Assembly (NCBI RefSeq): GCF_000721705.1
Contig: NZ_JOJL01000019.1
Span: 1-64,000, forward strand
DNA length: 64,000 nt
Direction: 5' to 3'
From: Actinoplanes subtropicus
GTDB lineage: Bacteria; Actinomycetota; Actinomycetes; Mycobacteriales; Micromonosporaceae
Position numbers and translations under genes: made by a program. Below the pieces are notes generated by a model that saw only the letters and a program-made list of their open reading frames with translations, was not told the origin of the DNA and searched no databases. Position 1 is the first letter of the stretch, and the number at the start of each line of letters is the position of its first letter. Positions 29,389-38,381 of this stretch are shown here, piece after piece.

Positions 29389-29496
29389 TTACCGTGCCGG
29401 CTTGTGCGCGGTAGCCTTCGGCTTCGCCGTCGTGCACGCCGACTTCTTGGCGGCGGGCTTGGCGGCGGGCTTCTTCGGGAGGATCTTGATGGCCAT
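29389..29496 (-). CDS. Small Lys/Ala/Pro-rich peptide, 35 aa
   Basis: From ATG 29496: MAIKILPKKPAAKPAAKKSA followed by CTTAKPKATAHKPAR. Eleven Lys/Arg-class residues, one Cys, no acidic residue. AGAAAGGGG lies about 8 bases before the start, a strong ribosome site for this genome. No family is recognised; it is too short for most gene finders. Candidates are a nucleic-acid-binding basic peptide or an exported peptide substrate of the ABC exporter 68 bp downstream. Composition resembles histone-H1-like tails of actinobacterial HU, but without the HU domain. Confidence 0.5.
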   Translation of the reverse strand: MAIKILPKKPAAKPAAKKSACTTAKPKATAHKPAR

Positions 29497-29794
29497 GTCG
29501 GTGGCCCCTTTCTCTCGTGTTTCCTCAGCCAGAAGGCTCGAACGAGAAGAAAGCTATGCCCGGTCCTTGTCCGTCGAGTGTGCGCGTCCTGTGATCCCCG
29601 GGTGAAAACCTTAAGGGAGTCTTAGTCGCCCGGCGACGAATACTTATCTTTACATGTATCTATTCATGGAGGATGAGGGGACGCTCCGCTTCCATATCAG
29701 TTGATCCATATCTGGCCTTTTCTTATTCCATTGGTCCTCGTCTTTGGGTTAACTGTCGCTACCACCCCCCTTCGGGCCGACGAGGAGCCCTTTG
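29497..29794. other. AT-richer intergenic region between divergent peptide gene and secreted protease
   Basis: About 300 bp, noticeably richer in A/T than its surroundings at 29640-29760, with TTATC, TTTACATGTAT and CCATATC/GGATATG-like words. It must hold the divergent promoters of the 35-aa peptide and of the sedolisin. No convincing -35/-10 pair or operator can be defined by eye, and no further ORF is supported. Confidence 0.4.
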
Positions 29795-31468
29795 ATGAAA
29801 CCTGTTCTCGGCACCGTGCTGACGGCGATCACCGTCGCCGCCGGCACCGTGACCGGCATGGCGCTGCCCGCACAGGCGGCGTCCGTCTCGGTCACGCCTT
29901 CTTGTGCCGCCGTCACCAGTCCCGGCATCATGCGCTGTTTCGCGCTGCGCCGTACCGACCTGAAGTCGGTGCGGGCACTGGCGGCTGCGGCCGCCCCGTC
30001 GGGTATCAGCCCGGCGGATCTGAAGAGTGCTTACGCTCTGCCGACCGGTGGCAGCGGCGCCACCGTGGCGATCGTGGACGCGTTCGATGACCCGAACGCC
30101 GAGTCGGACCTGGCCACCTACCGTTCCCAGTTCGGTCTGCCGGCGTGTACCACCGCGAACGGCTGCTTCAAGAAGGTCAACGGCAGCGGCCAGACCAGCC
30201 CGCTGCCGACTGCGGATAGTGGCTGGGCGGGTGAGATCTCGCTGGATGTGGACATGGTCTCGGCGGTCTGCCCGAACTGCAAGATTCTGCTGGTGGAGGC
30301 GGCGTCGGCCGATGACAACTCGCTGTTCGGCGCGATCGATTCGGCGGTGTCGCTGGGCGCCAAGTATGTCTCCAACAGCTGGGGCGGCTCGGAGAGCAGC
30401 AGCGAGACCAGCCAGGACGCCGACCTGAACCATCCCGGCGTCGCGATCACCGTGTCCTCCGGCGACGACGGCACCGGGGCCGAGTATCCGGCTACCTCGC
30501 GGTATGTCACCGCGGTCGGTGGTACCTCGCTGACCAAGTCGTCCTCGGCCAGCCGGGGCTGGACCGAGAAGGCCTGGACGAGCGCGGGTTCGGGTTGCTC
30601 GGCGTATGAGAGCAAGCCGACCTGGCAGACCGTCACCACCAGCTGCTCCAAGCGGGCCGAGGCCGATGTCTCCGCGGTCGCTGACCCGGCCACCGGTGTC
30701 GCGGTCTACCAGACCTACGGCGCGTCCGGCTGGTCGGTGTATGGCGGTACCAGCGCCTCCGCGCCGATCATCGCCGGTGTCTACGCCCTCGCCGGTACCC
30801 CGGGCAGCTCGGACTATCCGGCGTCCTACCCGTACGCGCACCAGAGCAACCTCAACGATGTGACCTCGGGTAGCAACGGCAGCTGCGGCGCGCCGATCTG
30901 CACCGCGGGCAGCGGCTGGGACGGCCCGACCGGGCTCGGCACCCCCAACGGTGTCGCCGCGTTCAGCTCCACCGGATCCGGCGGCGGCGGCACCGGCGGT
31001 GGTGGTGGTACCTGCACCGCGGGCCAGCTGCTGGGCAACCCCGGCTTCGAGTCCGGCAACACGACGTGGACCGCCAGCAGCGGCGTCATCACCACCGCCT
31101 CGGGCAGCAGCACCCCACACGCCGGCAGCTACTTCGCCTGGCTGGACGGCTACGGCTCGACCCACACCGACACCCTCTCGCAGGCCGTCACCATCCCCTC
31201 GACCTGCACCACCGCGAAACTGTCGTTCTACCTGAGCATCAACACCGCCGAGACAACCACCTCCACCGCATACGACAAACTGACGGTCAAGGCCGGCTCC
31301 ACCACCCTGGCCACCTACAGCAACCTCAACGCCTCGGCGTACACCCAGAAGACGCTCGACCTATCCGCCTACATCGGCCAGTCGGTGACGTTGACCTTCA
31401 CCGGAACCGAGGACTCCAGCGCGCAGACCTCGTTCCTGATCGACGACACCGCCGTCAATGTGAGCTGA
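29795..31468 (+). CDS. Secreted S53 (sedolisin) serine-carboxyl peptidase with C-terminal beta domain
   Basis: A 557-residue exported protein: signal peptide ending about MALPAQAA, a very short propeptide, then the S53 catalytic domain. Visible: the Glu/Asp pair in [12 protein letters not shown] (about 146 and 150), oxyanion Asp in SSGDDG (about 222) and nucleophile Ser in [13 protein letters not shown] (about 320). A Gly-rich linker ([12 protein letters not shown]) leads to a carbohydrate-binding-like jelly-roll domain ([15 protein letters not shown], about 410-557). Sedolisins work at acid pH. ATG 29795 follows GAGGAG by 7 bases. A perfect terminator hairpin follows its stop. Confidence 0.92.
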   Translation: MKPVLGTVLTAITVAAGTVTGMALPAQAASVSVTPSCAAVTSPGIMRCFALRRTDLKSVRALAAAAAPSGISPADLKSAYALPTGGSGATVAIVDAFDDPNAESDLATYRSQFGLPACTTANGCFKKVNGSGQTSPLPTADSGWAGEISLDVDMVSAVCPNCKILLVEAASADDNSLFGAIDSAVSLGAKYVSNSWGGSESSSETSQDADLNHPGVAITVSSGDDGTGAEYPATSRYVTAVGGTSLTKSSSASRGWTEKAWTSAGSGCSAYESKPTWQTVTTSCSKRAEADVSAVADPATGVAVYQTYGASGWSVYGGTSASAPIIAGVYALAGTPGSSDYPASYPYAHQSNLNDVTSGSNGSCGAPICTAGSGWDGPTGLGTPNGVAAFSSTGSGGGGTGGGGGTCTAGQLLGNPGFESGNTTWTASSGVITTASGSSTPHAGSYFAWLDGYGSTHTDTLSQAVTIPSTCTTAKLSFYLSINTAETTTSTAYDKLTVKAGSTTLATYSNLNASAYTQKTLDLSAYIGQSVTLTFTGTEDSSAQTSFLIDDTAVNVS

Positions 31469-31479
31469 ATCCGGCCCGG

Positions 31480-31511
31480 GGCGCGCCGCGACAACCACGT
31501 CGCGGCGCGCC
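31480..31511 (+). terminator. Strong intrinsic terminator after the sedolisin
   Basis: Perfect 13-bp stem GGCGCGCCGCGAC / GTCGCGGCGCGCC with a 6-base loop, 12 bp after the stop, followed by TTCGTCGTT. Confidence 0.8.
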
Positions 31512-31603
31512 TTCGTCGTTCACGTGCGTTCCGGCGGCGCCATGCCAGCGGGGCACGGCGATATCCCGCGATCGGGCCGGGCGACCGGCTCCGGCGCGGG
31601 CAG

Positions 31604-32008
31604 GCGTCGGCCACTATGGTGCCGCCGTGGCTGGTCACCACCTCCATGAGTAGGGCCAGGCCCAGGCCGAAACGGCGGTCACCGGCGGTGCCGCCGCGGT
31701 GGAAGCGATCGAAGAGGCGGTCGGCGTCGGCCGGATCGAAACCCTCGCCGGTGTCGGCCACGGCGAGTTCGACGTGGTCCCGGACGGTGCGCACGGTCAC
31801 CGTGATCAGGCCGCCCGGTGGAGCGTGCGACAGGGCGTTGGCCAGCAGTTCCGAGACCACCCGCCGCAGCGCGGACCGGATGCCCCGGACCGGCGCCGGG
31901 CCGTCGGGGCGGCCAGGGTCATCCGTACGGCGCGCTCCTCGACCCGGGCCGATTCGCCGGCCACCGCGACCGCGGCGAGGGCGGTCAGGTCGACCGGCTG
32001 GCGGGGCA
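31604..32008 (-). pseudogene. Histidine-kinase ATPase-domain remnant, frameshifted and truncated at both ends
   Basis: On the minus strand: [34 protein letters not shown], then in the next frame [52 protein letters not shown] and [20 protein letters not shown]. These are consecutive pieces of a kinase ATPase domain (N box, G1, F, G2). A one-base loss in the C run near 31906-31910 separates the frames. The HisKA half is missing beyond about 32008, where MarR-like sequence begins on the other strand, and the last strand of the domain is missing after GGTIVADA. Confidence 0.72.
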
Positions 32009-32032
32009 GGCTCCCAGGCCCTCACCCGCTAC

Positions 32033-32404
32033 ATGGACGCTATGCTGGCCGAATTCGGCCTGACCCGGATCGCCTGGCAGGTCCTCAACGTGATCGGAGA
32101 CGCCGGTCAGATAGCCGAAACCGACATCCTGGCCGCCCTCGCCGCCAACGCCGACGCGGCCACGCTGACCGCCGCCATCGACACTGTCCACACCGACGGC
32201 TGGGCGACCCGACCGGCGCCGGGCCAGCTCGCCCTCACTACGGGAGGCAACCGGCGCCTCACCACCGTCGCCTCGCGGGTCGACGCATTCCGCGAACTAT
32301 CCACGTCCGGCATCAGCCCGGAGGAATACCGCACCGCCGTCCGTGTCCTCGAACGCATGACCCACCACCTCGAATCAACAAACACCCAGCCCAAGAACTC
32401 ATGA
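32033..32404 (+). CDS. MarR-like protein, probably missing its N-terminus
   Basis: A 123-residue frame: LAEFGLTRIAWQVLNVIGDA, then a winged-helix-like middle (AATLTAAIDTVHTDGWATRP, LTTGGNRRLTTVASRVDAFR) and a C-terminal helix (YRTAVRVLERMTHHLE). This matches MarR architecture from the second helix on. In-frame similarity ([11 protein letters not shown]) extends upstream of ATG 32033 and stops exactly where the kinase remnant begins, and no ribosome site precedes the ATG. It is probably a truncated regulator left by the same rearrangement. Confidence 0.6.
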   Translation: MDAMLAEFGLTRIAWQVLNVIGDAGQIAETDILAALAANADAATLTAAIDTVHTDGWATRPAPGQLALTTGGNRRLTTVASRVDAFRELSTSGISPEEYRTAVRVLERMTHHLESTNTQPKNS

Positions 32405-32447
32405 CGACGGCGGCCACATCGACGGCTCCGGCTTCATGTGACCCGAG

Positions 32448-33086
32448 TCAAAAGGCTTTGGCGAGCGCGATCGAGTGCCGCACCGCGGTCGGGTCGTCGA
32501 CGACCCGCAACATTTCGGCGGCGACGGAAGCCCGCGGCGTGAACAGCCCGAACGGCAGGTTGCGGTCGCGCGAGCGCCGGATCCGTGCGGGTGCCGGCCC
32601 GTCGGTCAGCCGCGAGGGCCGCAGGATAGTCCAGTCCAGGTCGCTCGTCCGCACGATCTTCTCCGCCGCCCGCAGGTCGGTGAAGCCCTCCCGCAGCATT
32701 CGACTGAGCAGCGGTTTGACCACGAAGCGGGTCAGCGGGTCGTCGCCGCGATCGATGTACGGCCCCGATGCCGAGACCACGAGCAGCCGCCGCACGCCGA
32801 CCCGGCCCATCGTCTCGGTGATCGCGGCGGCGCCCTGGCTGCAGACCGTGGATGGCCCGCCTGGGCGCGGTCCGAGCGCCGACAGCACCGCGTCCTGGCC
32901 CTTGACCGCCGGCGCGATCGCGGCCGGGTCGAACGGGTCGGCTTCGACCACCTCGAGCCGCTCGTCGGACACGGCAAGCCGCGCAGCATCGCGGACCACG
33001 GCGGTGACCCGATGGTCAGCGGCGAGAGCGCGCTGGACGATCTCGAGGCCGATGCGGCCGGTGGCTCCAAAGACGATCAGGCGCAT
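32448..33086 (-). CDS. NAD(P)-binding oxidoreductase (NmrA/atypical SDR type)
   Basis: A 212-residue Rossmann protein with MRLIVFGATGRIGLEIVQRA (GATGxIG nucleotide loop), VVEADPFDP, DAVLSALGP and RLLVVSASGPY, then DLDWTILRPSRLTDG, features of the NAD(P)H-binding PF13460 group such as flavin-reductase-like and anthrone-oxygenase-like proteins. No catalytic Tyr-x-x-x-Lys of classical SDRs is evident. Substrate unknown. Divergent from a TetR gene with two operator-like repeats between, so very likely repressed by it. Confidence 0.87.
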   Translation of the reverse strand: MRLIVFGATGRIGLEIVQRALAADHRVTAVVRDAARLAVSDERLEVVEADPFDPAAIAPAVKGQDAVLSALGPRPGGPSTVCSQGAAAITETMGRVGVRRLLVVSASGPYIDRGDDPLTRFVVKPLLSRMLREGFTDLRAAEKIVRTSDLDWTILRPSRLTDGPAPARIRRSRDRNLPFGLFTPRASVAAEMLRVVDDPTAVRHSIALAKAF

Positions 33087-33103
33087 GACGACATCCCTAG
33101 GTT

Positions 33104-33147
33104 GGTAAGTACTTACTCACCACTAGGATGGTTAGTAAACGCTCACC
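33104..33147. promoter_or_regulatory. Tandem 18-bp operator-like repeats in oxidoreductase/TetR divergon
   Basis: GGTAAGTACTTACTCACC (33104-33121) and GGTTAGTAAACGCTCACC (33130-33147) share 13 of 18 positions, spaced 26 bp start to start; the first contains the palindrome GTAAGTACTTAC. The second ends 16 bp before the TetR ATG. Typical of TetR autoregulation with control of the divergent gene. Confidence 0.75.
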
Positions 33148-33163
33148 ATGTCAAGGGGAAAAG

Positions 33164-33751
33164 ATGGCCCAGACCCGCGAGCTGATCCTCGACGCCGCGC
33201 TGCGAGTGATCCGGGAACGCGGCCTGGCCCGGGCCACCACCAAGGAAATCGCGAAGGCGGCCGGCTTCTCCGAGGCCGCGCTCTACAAGCACTTCGCCGA
33301 CAAGTCGGAGATCTTCCTCGGCGTGCTGCAGGAGCGGTCGCCCGGTTTTCAGCCGCTGCACCGGGCCCTCGGTGCCGCGCCCGGCAGCGGGACCGTCGAG
33401 GGCAACCTCGACGCGATCGCGACCGCCGCGACCGCGTTCTACCACGACAACTTCCCGCTGTTCGGGTCGATCTTCGCGGAGCCGGCGATCTTCGACATCC
33501 ACCGCTCCCGGCTGCGTCAGCTCGGTGCCGGGCCGCACAAGGTCAACGACCGGCTCGCCGGCTACCTGCGAGCCGAACAGGAGCTGGGCCGCGTGCGCGC
33601 CGACGCCGACCCGGTCGCCGCGGCCGGGTTGCTGATGGGCGCCTGCTTCCAGCACGCCTTCCTGAGCCACTTCCGCGGCGGCGCCCCCGACCGGGGGGCC
33701 GTGACCGGCTACTCGGCTACCCTGTGGGCCGCGCTGAGCCCTTCCGGGTGA
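33164..33751 (+). CDS. TetR-family transcriptional regulator
   Basis: A 195-residue repressor: N-terminal HTH (ILDAALRVIRERGLARATTK, EIAKAAGFSEAALYKHFADK) and an all-helical ligand domain ending GACFQHAFLSHFRGG. ATG 33164 follows AAGGGGA. It shares its control region with the divergent oxidoreductase, the expected target. Ligand unknown. Confidence 0.92.
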   Translation: MAQTRELILDAALRVIRERGLARATTKEIAKAAGFSEAALYKHFADKSEIFLGVLQERSPGFQPLHRALGAAPGSGTVEGNLDAIATAATAFYHDNFPLFGSIFAEPAIFDIHRSRLRQLGAGPHKVNDRLAGYLRAEQELGRVRADADPVAAAGLLMGACFQHAFLSHFRGGAPDRGAVTGYSATLWAALSPSG

Positions 33752-33931
33752 CAGCCGACGCACGACAGGTAGTCGATCGGGCCGGTTGGTCAGCACACAC
33801 GGCTGCGAGACGATCGCGCGGAGGGCGCAGCAGCGCGGATGCGCGCAACAATTTCTATACGAATACGCCATGGTCGCGTGCACCTGACCGTCTGGATCAT
33901 CCCGCGGCGGCCGGCGGTATCCTCGGCCCAC

Positions 33932-34429
33932 ATGAGCTGGCTGCCTGACGACTTCGTCCACCCCCACTACGTGCCTGTGCCCGACACCGCGCTTCACCTG
34001 CGGCCGATCCGGGAGGCGGACACCGCGCTCGACTACCCCGCCGTGATGGGATCCCGAAAGCGCTTGTGGGAGATCTTCGGCCCAGCCTGGTCTTGGCCCA
34101 AGGAGACGATGACCTATGACGAGGACCGCATCGACTTGCTGCGGCACGAGAAAGAGATAGCCGCGCACCAGTCGTTCAACTATGCGCTACTGGACGAGCC
34201 GGAGACGGCGATCCTCGGCTGCGTCTACATCGACCCACCCGAGCGCACCGGCTCCGACGGCGAAGTCTCCTGGTGGGTGGTAGACCACCTTGTGGACGGT
34301 GACGCGGAACGCGCGCTCGACGCGCTCGTGCCGCAATGGATCGCCACCGACTGGCCCTTCCAGCAGCCCCGCTATCTGGGCCGCGACATCACCTGGCAGG
34401 ACTGGCTCGCGCTGCCGCGCGCCTCGTGA
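33932..34429 (+). CDS. GNAT-family N-acetyltransferase-like protein
   Basis: A 165-residue protein with LHLRPIREADTALDYPAVMG at the N-terminus, FNYALLDEPETAILGCVYID in the core and GEVSWWVVDHLV, the pattern of a GNAT beta strand 4 region, although the acetyl-CoA loop Q/RxxGxG/A is weak. Related unannotated actinobacterial proteins are usually listed as GNAT or hypothetical. ATG 33932 fits the similarity start. Acceptor unknown; catalytic competence uncertain. Confidence 0.7.
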   Translation: MSWLPDDFVHPHYVPVPDTALHLRPIREADTALDYPAVMGSRKRLWEIFGPAWSWPKETMTYDEDRIDLLRHEKEIAAHQSFNYALLDEPETAILGCVYIDPPERTGSDGEVSWWVVDHLVDGDAERALDALVPQWIATDWPFQQPRYLGRDITWQDWLALPRAS

Positions 34430-34733
34430 CCTGGACCGCGCCGCCGGCGGTCGCCTGGGTGCGTACCCGCAAGGGTCTGCACCGTGGCGGTCTCGGCCGC
34501 CCGGCCGGACGCGGCCCGCTGCCGGGCGGCCGTCAGCGGCAGGCCGGGCGGGGCGGGAGCCGAGGCGACCACGCGGCCGTCCGTCATCGTGAAGACCCAG
34601 CCGCAGGCGCCGGGGCAGGCAGCCGGCCGTGGTCGGCGGCCCAGGCGAGATCCTGCTGGATCTGCCGGTCCTGGTTGCGCACCAGCGCCGGGCGGCCCAT
34701 CCGAGCTGGCGTGCCCCCTGGCCGGGGTGGCCG
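34430..34733. other. Non-coding or decayed stretch
   Basis: About 300 bp between the GNAT and the sugar-binding lipoprotein. The minus strand carries two short frame-shifted pieces with coding-like composition (RNQDRQIQQDLAWAADHGRL near 34630-34690 and GACGWVFTMTDGRVVASAPA near 34560-34620), which could be the remains of one gene. No start, ribosome site or known family can be supported. Confidence 0.35.
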
Positions 34734-36050
34734 TCAGGCCAGCGCGCTGTCGGCCCCGGCGAGGAACGACTCGACGGCCGCGGCGACGGTCTTCCGGCCG
34801 AAGGCCACCGCCAGGTTGTTCTGGAAGAGCATCTCCTTCACCTGGCTGGCGCCGCTCGGCGGGGACGGCGGCGGGGCCGCGTGCGCGGCGGCCACCCGCT
34901 TGGCCACCACGTCGGTCGCGGCGAGCGCGCGCTGCTGGGCCGGCTTCAGCTGGGTGGCCGCGATGGCGCGGGCCTTCTCGGTCGGCGGGATCCCTCGGGT
35001 GATGCCCATCGTCCTGATGGCGTCGTCGTCCGCGGCGAAGAATCCGATCACGCCGGCCGCCTCGGCCGCGGCGACGCTGCGGTCGTAGACGCTCAGCAGG
35101 ACGCCGGCGCTGAGATACTGGCCCTCGGCCGAGCCGGCCGGTCCGCCCGGCACCGGCACGAAGTCCAGATCGTGGCTGGTCAGCGGGGGTAGCGAGATCT
35201 CCAGCCCGGAGCCGAAGGTCATGGCGACGTGGCCGGTGATCAGCGGGTTCTTCGCCGAGTCGTTGTGCGCCGCCGAGGTGATCTCGCCCGGCGCGGCCGC
35301 GTGCCGCTTGCGCATGCCGTCCCAGTACGTCAGCCACTCCGCCAGGTCCGCCGCGGCGTAGCCGAGCTTGCCGGATGCGGTGAACAACTCCTTCCGGCGC
35401 TGCCGCAGGAAGATCTCGAAGGCGCCGACGTCGTCACCGCCGCCGTCGGACACGCCGTACATGTTGTGCCCGAGCGTCTTGGTGAGCTTCGTCGCGTACG
35501 TGGTGAGGTCGGTCCAGGTCCAATCGGCCCGCGGCGGCGCGACCCCGGCGTGACTCAGCACGGTCGCGTCGTAGGTGACCAGCACGCCGCCGGTGCCCGA
35601 CGGGACGCCGTACAGCTTGCCGCCGATCCGGCCGGCCTCGAGCAGCGCGTCCGGGAACCCGGTCAGGTCGAGCTGGTTGCCGAGGTAGCCGTCCAGCGCG
35701 CGCAGCACGCCCCGGCCGGTGTACTCGTTGACGAGCGCCGTGTCCATCTGGATGACGTCGGCCGCCTGGCCGCTGGCGAGGTCGGCGTCGAGCTTGTCGA
35801 AGTAGCCGTCGTAGCCCGACGACTCCGTCTTGATCGTCACGGACTTGTGCTTCTGACCGTAGATGTCGAGGGCCGCCTGGTACGCCTTCGTCCGCGCGTC
35901 GCCGCCCCACCACTTCATCCGCAGCGCCGCGCCGCCGTTCCCCGAGCCGGTTCCGCCGCGGGCACAGGCGGCGGCAGTGGGCAGGGACGCGGCAGTGACG
36001 AGCGCCCCGCCCATGCGGATCAGGCCCCGTCGCGAAACAGTCGTCGACAC
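34734..36050 (-). CDS. ABC-transporter extracellular solute-binding lipoprotein (family 1, sugar type)
   Basis: A 438-residue protein. The N-terminus has a twin-arginine-like SRRGLIRMGG and a lipobox-like Ala-Ala-Ala-Cys (Cys about 29), so it is probably a Tat-exported lipoprotein. The mature part has the family-1 pattern LRMKWWGGDARTKAYQAALD, AADVIQMDTALVNEY, GKLYGVPSGTGG and TYWDGMRKRH. No permease or ATPase gene is adjacent, so it is an orphan binding protein that must dock with a transporter encoded elsewhere or act as a sensor partner. Divergent from a diguanylate cyclase. Confidence 0.9.
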   Translation of the reverse strand: MSTTVSRRGLIRMGGALVTAASLPTAAACARGGTGSGNGGAALRMKWWGGDARTKAYQAALDIYGQKHKSVTIKTESSGYDGYFDKLDADLASGQAADVIQMDTALVNEYTGRGVLRALDGYLGNQLDLTGFPDALLEAGRIGGKLYGVPSGTGGVLVTYDATVLSHAGVAPPRADWTWTDLTTYATKLTKTLGHNMYGVSDGGGDDVGAFEIFLRQRRKELFTASGKLGYAAADLAEWLTYWDGMRKRHAAAPGEITSAAHNDSAKNPLITGHVAMTFGSGLEISLPPLTSHDLDFVPVPGGPAGSAEGQYLSAGVLLSVYDRSVAAAEAAGVIGFFAADDDAIRTMGITRGIPPTEKARAIAATQLKPAQQRALAATDVVAKRVAAAHAAPPPSPPSGASQVKEMLFQNNLAVAFGRKTVAAAVESFLAGADSALA

Positions 36051-36204
36051 GGAGTTCAGTGTGTGGACTCGCGGGGTTCCGCATCGACGATTCGGAAAAA
36101 CTGATCCGAAGCCGCACCCGAGCAGTGTTCAAGGCGCCGTCGCGCCGGCCGAACTGAGGCGAACAAGGGCCGAACGAGCCCCGGCGGGCCGAGAGCGGGT
36201 GATC

Positions 36205-37377
36205 ATGCGTACGAACTGGCTGTCCCGCCGAGGCGTTCGGCGGATCGCGATGGGCGGTCTCGCCGTCGGCCTCGCCGCCCTCGCCGCGATCACCATCGGC
36301 GGCACGTTGAGCACCCGGCGGGCCACCGATCAGGTGCGCGCGTCGAACCGGGTCAGCAGCGCCTGGGAGAGCGTCTTCGTGCAGGTCAGCACGGAGGACG
36401 AGGCGCTGCACGCGTACCTGGCGACGGGCGCCGAATTCGACCGGCTGGGGCTGCGCGCGGCGATCGGCGCGGCCCAGGAACGGCTCACCTGGATCGCCCG
36501 GACCGGCGGCAGCGACGCCGCCTTCCAGGTCGCCCAGATCCAGCACTACTACCAGCAGTACGAGACCACGCTGCGCGCCGTCGTCACCGCGGGCCAGCAG
36601 GGCCGCCAGGCCGACGTCGAGGCCAACATCCAGCCCGCCGCCCTGGAGTTCGCCCAGCTGCGGCGGATGTCGGTGGCGAGCGTCGAGCGCGAGCGCCGCG
36701 AGCTCGAGGCGTATCTGGCGGTCGTGGACCGGCGGAACCGGGCGCTCCAGTCGCTCGCGGCCGGGGTGTTCGCCCTCGACCTGATGACCTTCGTGCTCTC
36801 CAGCGCCATCCTGATCGCCTACCAGCGCCGGGTCGAGCGCCAGGCCGAGACCAATCACCACCAGGCGATGCACGACTCGCTGACCGGGATGGCCAACCGC
36901 GCGCTCTTCCGCGACCGGGCCGAGCAGGCGCTGCATCTCGCGGCCCGGACCCGGCAACCGGTCGGCATCGTGGGGCTCGACCTCAACGGCTTCAAACAGG
37001 TCAACGACACGCTCGGCCACCACATCGGCGACCTGCTGCTCAAGCACGTCTCGGAACGGCTGACCGATTGCGTACGCGAAACCGACACCGTCGCGCGCCT
37101 CGGCGGCGACGAGTTCGCGATCCTGCTGCCGAACGTGACCTCGGTCGGCAACGCGACCGAGGTGGCCCGGCGCATCCTGGACGCGATCCGGGAGCCGATC
37201 GAGCTCGACGGGAAGCCGGTGTCGGTGGGCGCCAGCATCGGGGTGTCGGTCTTCCCCGAACACGGCACCGAGCTGGACGCCCTGCTCCAGAAGGCCGACA
37301 ACGCCATGTACCAGGCCAAACGCGGCAAACTCGGCGTCTGCGTCGTCGACCCGCCCAGTCCCGCGCTCGCCTCGTGA
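36205..37377 (+). CDS. Membrane diguanylate cyclase (GGDEF)
   Basis: A 390-residue protein: membrane helix (about 10-35), extracytoplasmic helical CHASE3-like sensor (about 40-180), second helix (about 190-212) and a GGDEF domain (about 225-385). The active site is intact: DSLTGMANRALFRDR, DLNGFKQVNDTLGHHIGD and RLGGDEFAILL. An RxxD inhibitory site is not obvious. ATG 36205 is preferred over GTG 36199. It makes cyclic-di-GMP, opposing the EAL protein at 13079-14851. Confidence 0.92.
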   Translation: MRTNWLSRRGVRRIAMGGLAVGLAALAAITIGGTLSTRRATDQVRASNRVSSAWESVFVQVSTEDEALHAYLATGAEFDRLGLRAAIGAAQERLTWIARTGGSDAAFQVAQIQHYYQQYETTLRAVVTAGQQGRQADVEANIQPAALEFAQLRRMSVASVERERRELEAYLAVVDRRNRALQSLAAGVFALDLMTFVLSSAILIAYQRRVERQAETNHHQAMHDSLTGMANRALFRDRAEQALHLAARTRQPVGIVGLDLNGFKQVNDTLGHHIGDLLLKHVSERLTDCVRETDTVARLGGDEFAILLPNVTSVGNATEVARRILDAIREPIELDGKPVSVGASIGVSVFPEHGTELDALLQKADNAMYQAKRGKLGVCVVDPPSPALAS

Positions 37378-37386
37378 CGGTGTCGG

Positions 37387-38262
37387 TCAGGCGCCGCCGG
37401 CGGTGACGATCGCGTCGGTGAGGAAGCCGGCCAGGAGGCCGAGCAGCAGGCCCCAGGTTGTGATCTCCTTGACGCCCATCTTGCGGCCGACGGCGAGCAG
37501 TTCGATCACCACGTACAGGATCGAGCCGGCCGCCAGGGCCAGGAAGGCGATCGAGACCGTCTCGTTGGTGAAGCGCTGCCCGACCAGCGTGCCGAGGAAG
37601 GTGGGGCCGCCGCCGATCAGGCCGAGCGTGGTCAGGTAGCCCCAGGACGGGCGGTCCCCGGCGGCGGCCAGCGGGGCCACGATGCCGAAGCCCTCGGTCG
37701 CGTTGTGCAGGCCGAAGCCGACGATCAGCAGCACCGCCAGCGCGATCTCGCCGGAGGCGGCGGAGTTGCCGATGGCGAGCCCCTCGGCGAAGTTGTGCAG
37801 CCCGATCCCGGTCGCGATCATCAGGGCCAGCTGGCCGGCCGGGCTGCGCCAGCCCGTCGCCTGGGGCGCCAGGGTCACCTGTGCCGCGGCCCGGTCGCCG
37901 CCACCGGCCGGCACCGCGACCGGCTCCGGCGCCGGGACCGCGACCGGCCGGGCGGCGCCGCCGCGCCGGGCCACCCAGCGGTCGAAGTAGACCAGGCCGA
38001 GCAGCCCGGCGCCGAGCCCGGTGGCCAGGACGACGCCGTTACCGACGGCGGAGCCGTAGTGGTGCTCGCCGAGCGCGCCGTCGATCGGCTCCCAGGCGTG
38101 CGCCAGCACGTCCCACAGCAGGAACACCAGGATGCCGACCGCGGTCGCGTTGAGCATCGCCCGCAGTCGCGGCGCCGGGTTCCGCAGCCGCCCGATGGGC
38201 AGGCCGAGGAAGATGGTGAAGCCGGCGATGGCGCCCAGCAGGGCGATCTTGGTGGCGGACAT
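37387..38262 (-). CDS. ZIP-family divalent metal transporter
   Basis: A 291-residue, roughly eight-helix protein with the two ZIP metal-site helices HNFAEGLAIG and HNATEGFGI, separated as in ZupT/GufA-type transporters, and a Pro/Ala-rich cytoplasmic loop (about 105-140) without the usual His cluster. ZIP proteins import zinc, iron or manganese. A DtxR/IdeR-like box lies 29 bp upstream of ATG 38262, pointing to repression by metal-loaded DtxR-family regulator and hence to iron or manganese as likely substrate. Confidence 0.9.
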   Translation of the reverse strand: MSATKIALLGAIAGFTIFLGLPIGRLRNPAPRLRAMLNATAVGILVFLLWDVLAHAWEPIDGALGEHHYGSAVGNGVVLATGLGAGLLGLVYFDRWVARRGGAARPVAVPAPEPVAVPAGGGDRAAAQVTLAPQATGWRSPAGQLALMIATGIGLHNFAEGLAIGNSAASGEIALAVLLIVGFGLHNATEGFGIVAPLAAAGDRPSWGYLTTLGLIGGGPTFLGTLVGQRFTNETVSIAFLALAAGSILYVVIELLAVGRKMGVKEITTWGLLLGLLAGFLTDAIVTAGGA

Positions 38263-38290
38263 GGGGCGCTCCCGACGCGAGGTCTACAGG

Positions 38291-38309
38291 CAAGGGGAGG
38301 CTAACCTAA
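38291..38309 (-). promoter_or_regulatory. DtxR/IdeR-like metal box upstream of the ZIP gene
   Basis: The 19-mer CAAGGGGAGGCTAACCTAA matches the canonical iron box TTAGGTTAGGCTAACCTAA at 15 of 19 positions, with one half perfect. It overlaps the expected promoter position of the ZIP gene and lies 73 bp from the divergent sigma gene. Confidence 0.65.
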
Positions 38310-38381
38310 GGCTCGGCACTCCTACAAGTCGTAGGCCGGCGGGTGTAACCCTGGGACGTATCTGTTCCCGGGGGTGAAGCC

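Noticed and set aside
34440..34700. Possible degraded sensor-domain gene on the minus strand
   Set aside because: Two short coding-like pieces in different frames but no recognisable family, start or ribosome site; listed only as a decayed stretch.
38341..38366. Possible ECF autoregulatory promoter (GTAACC and CGTATC) before the sigma gene
   Set aside because: The two words are only 6 bp apart, far from the roughly 16 bp needed.
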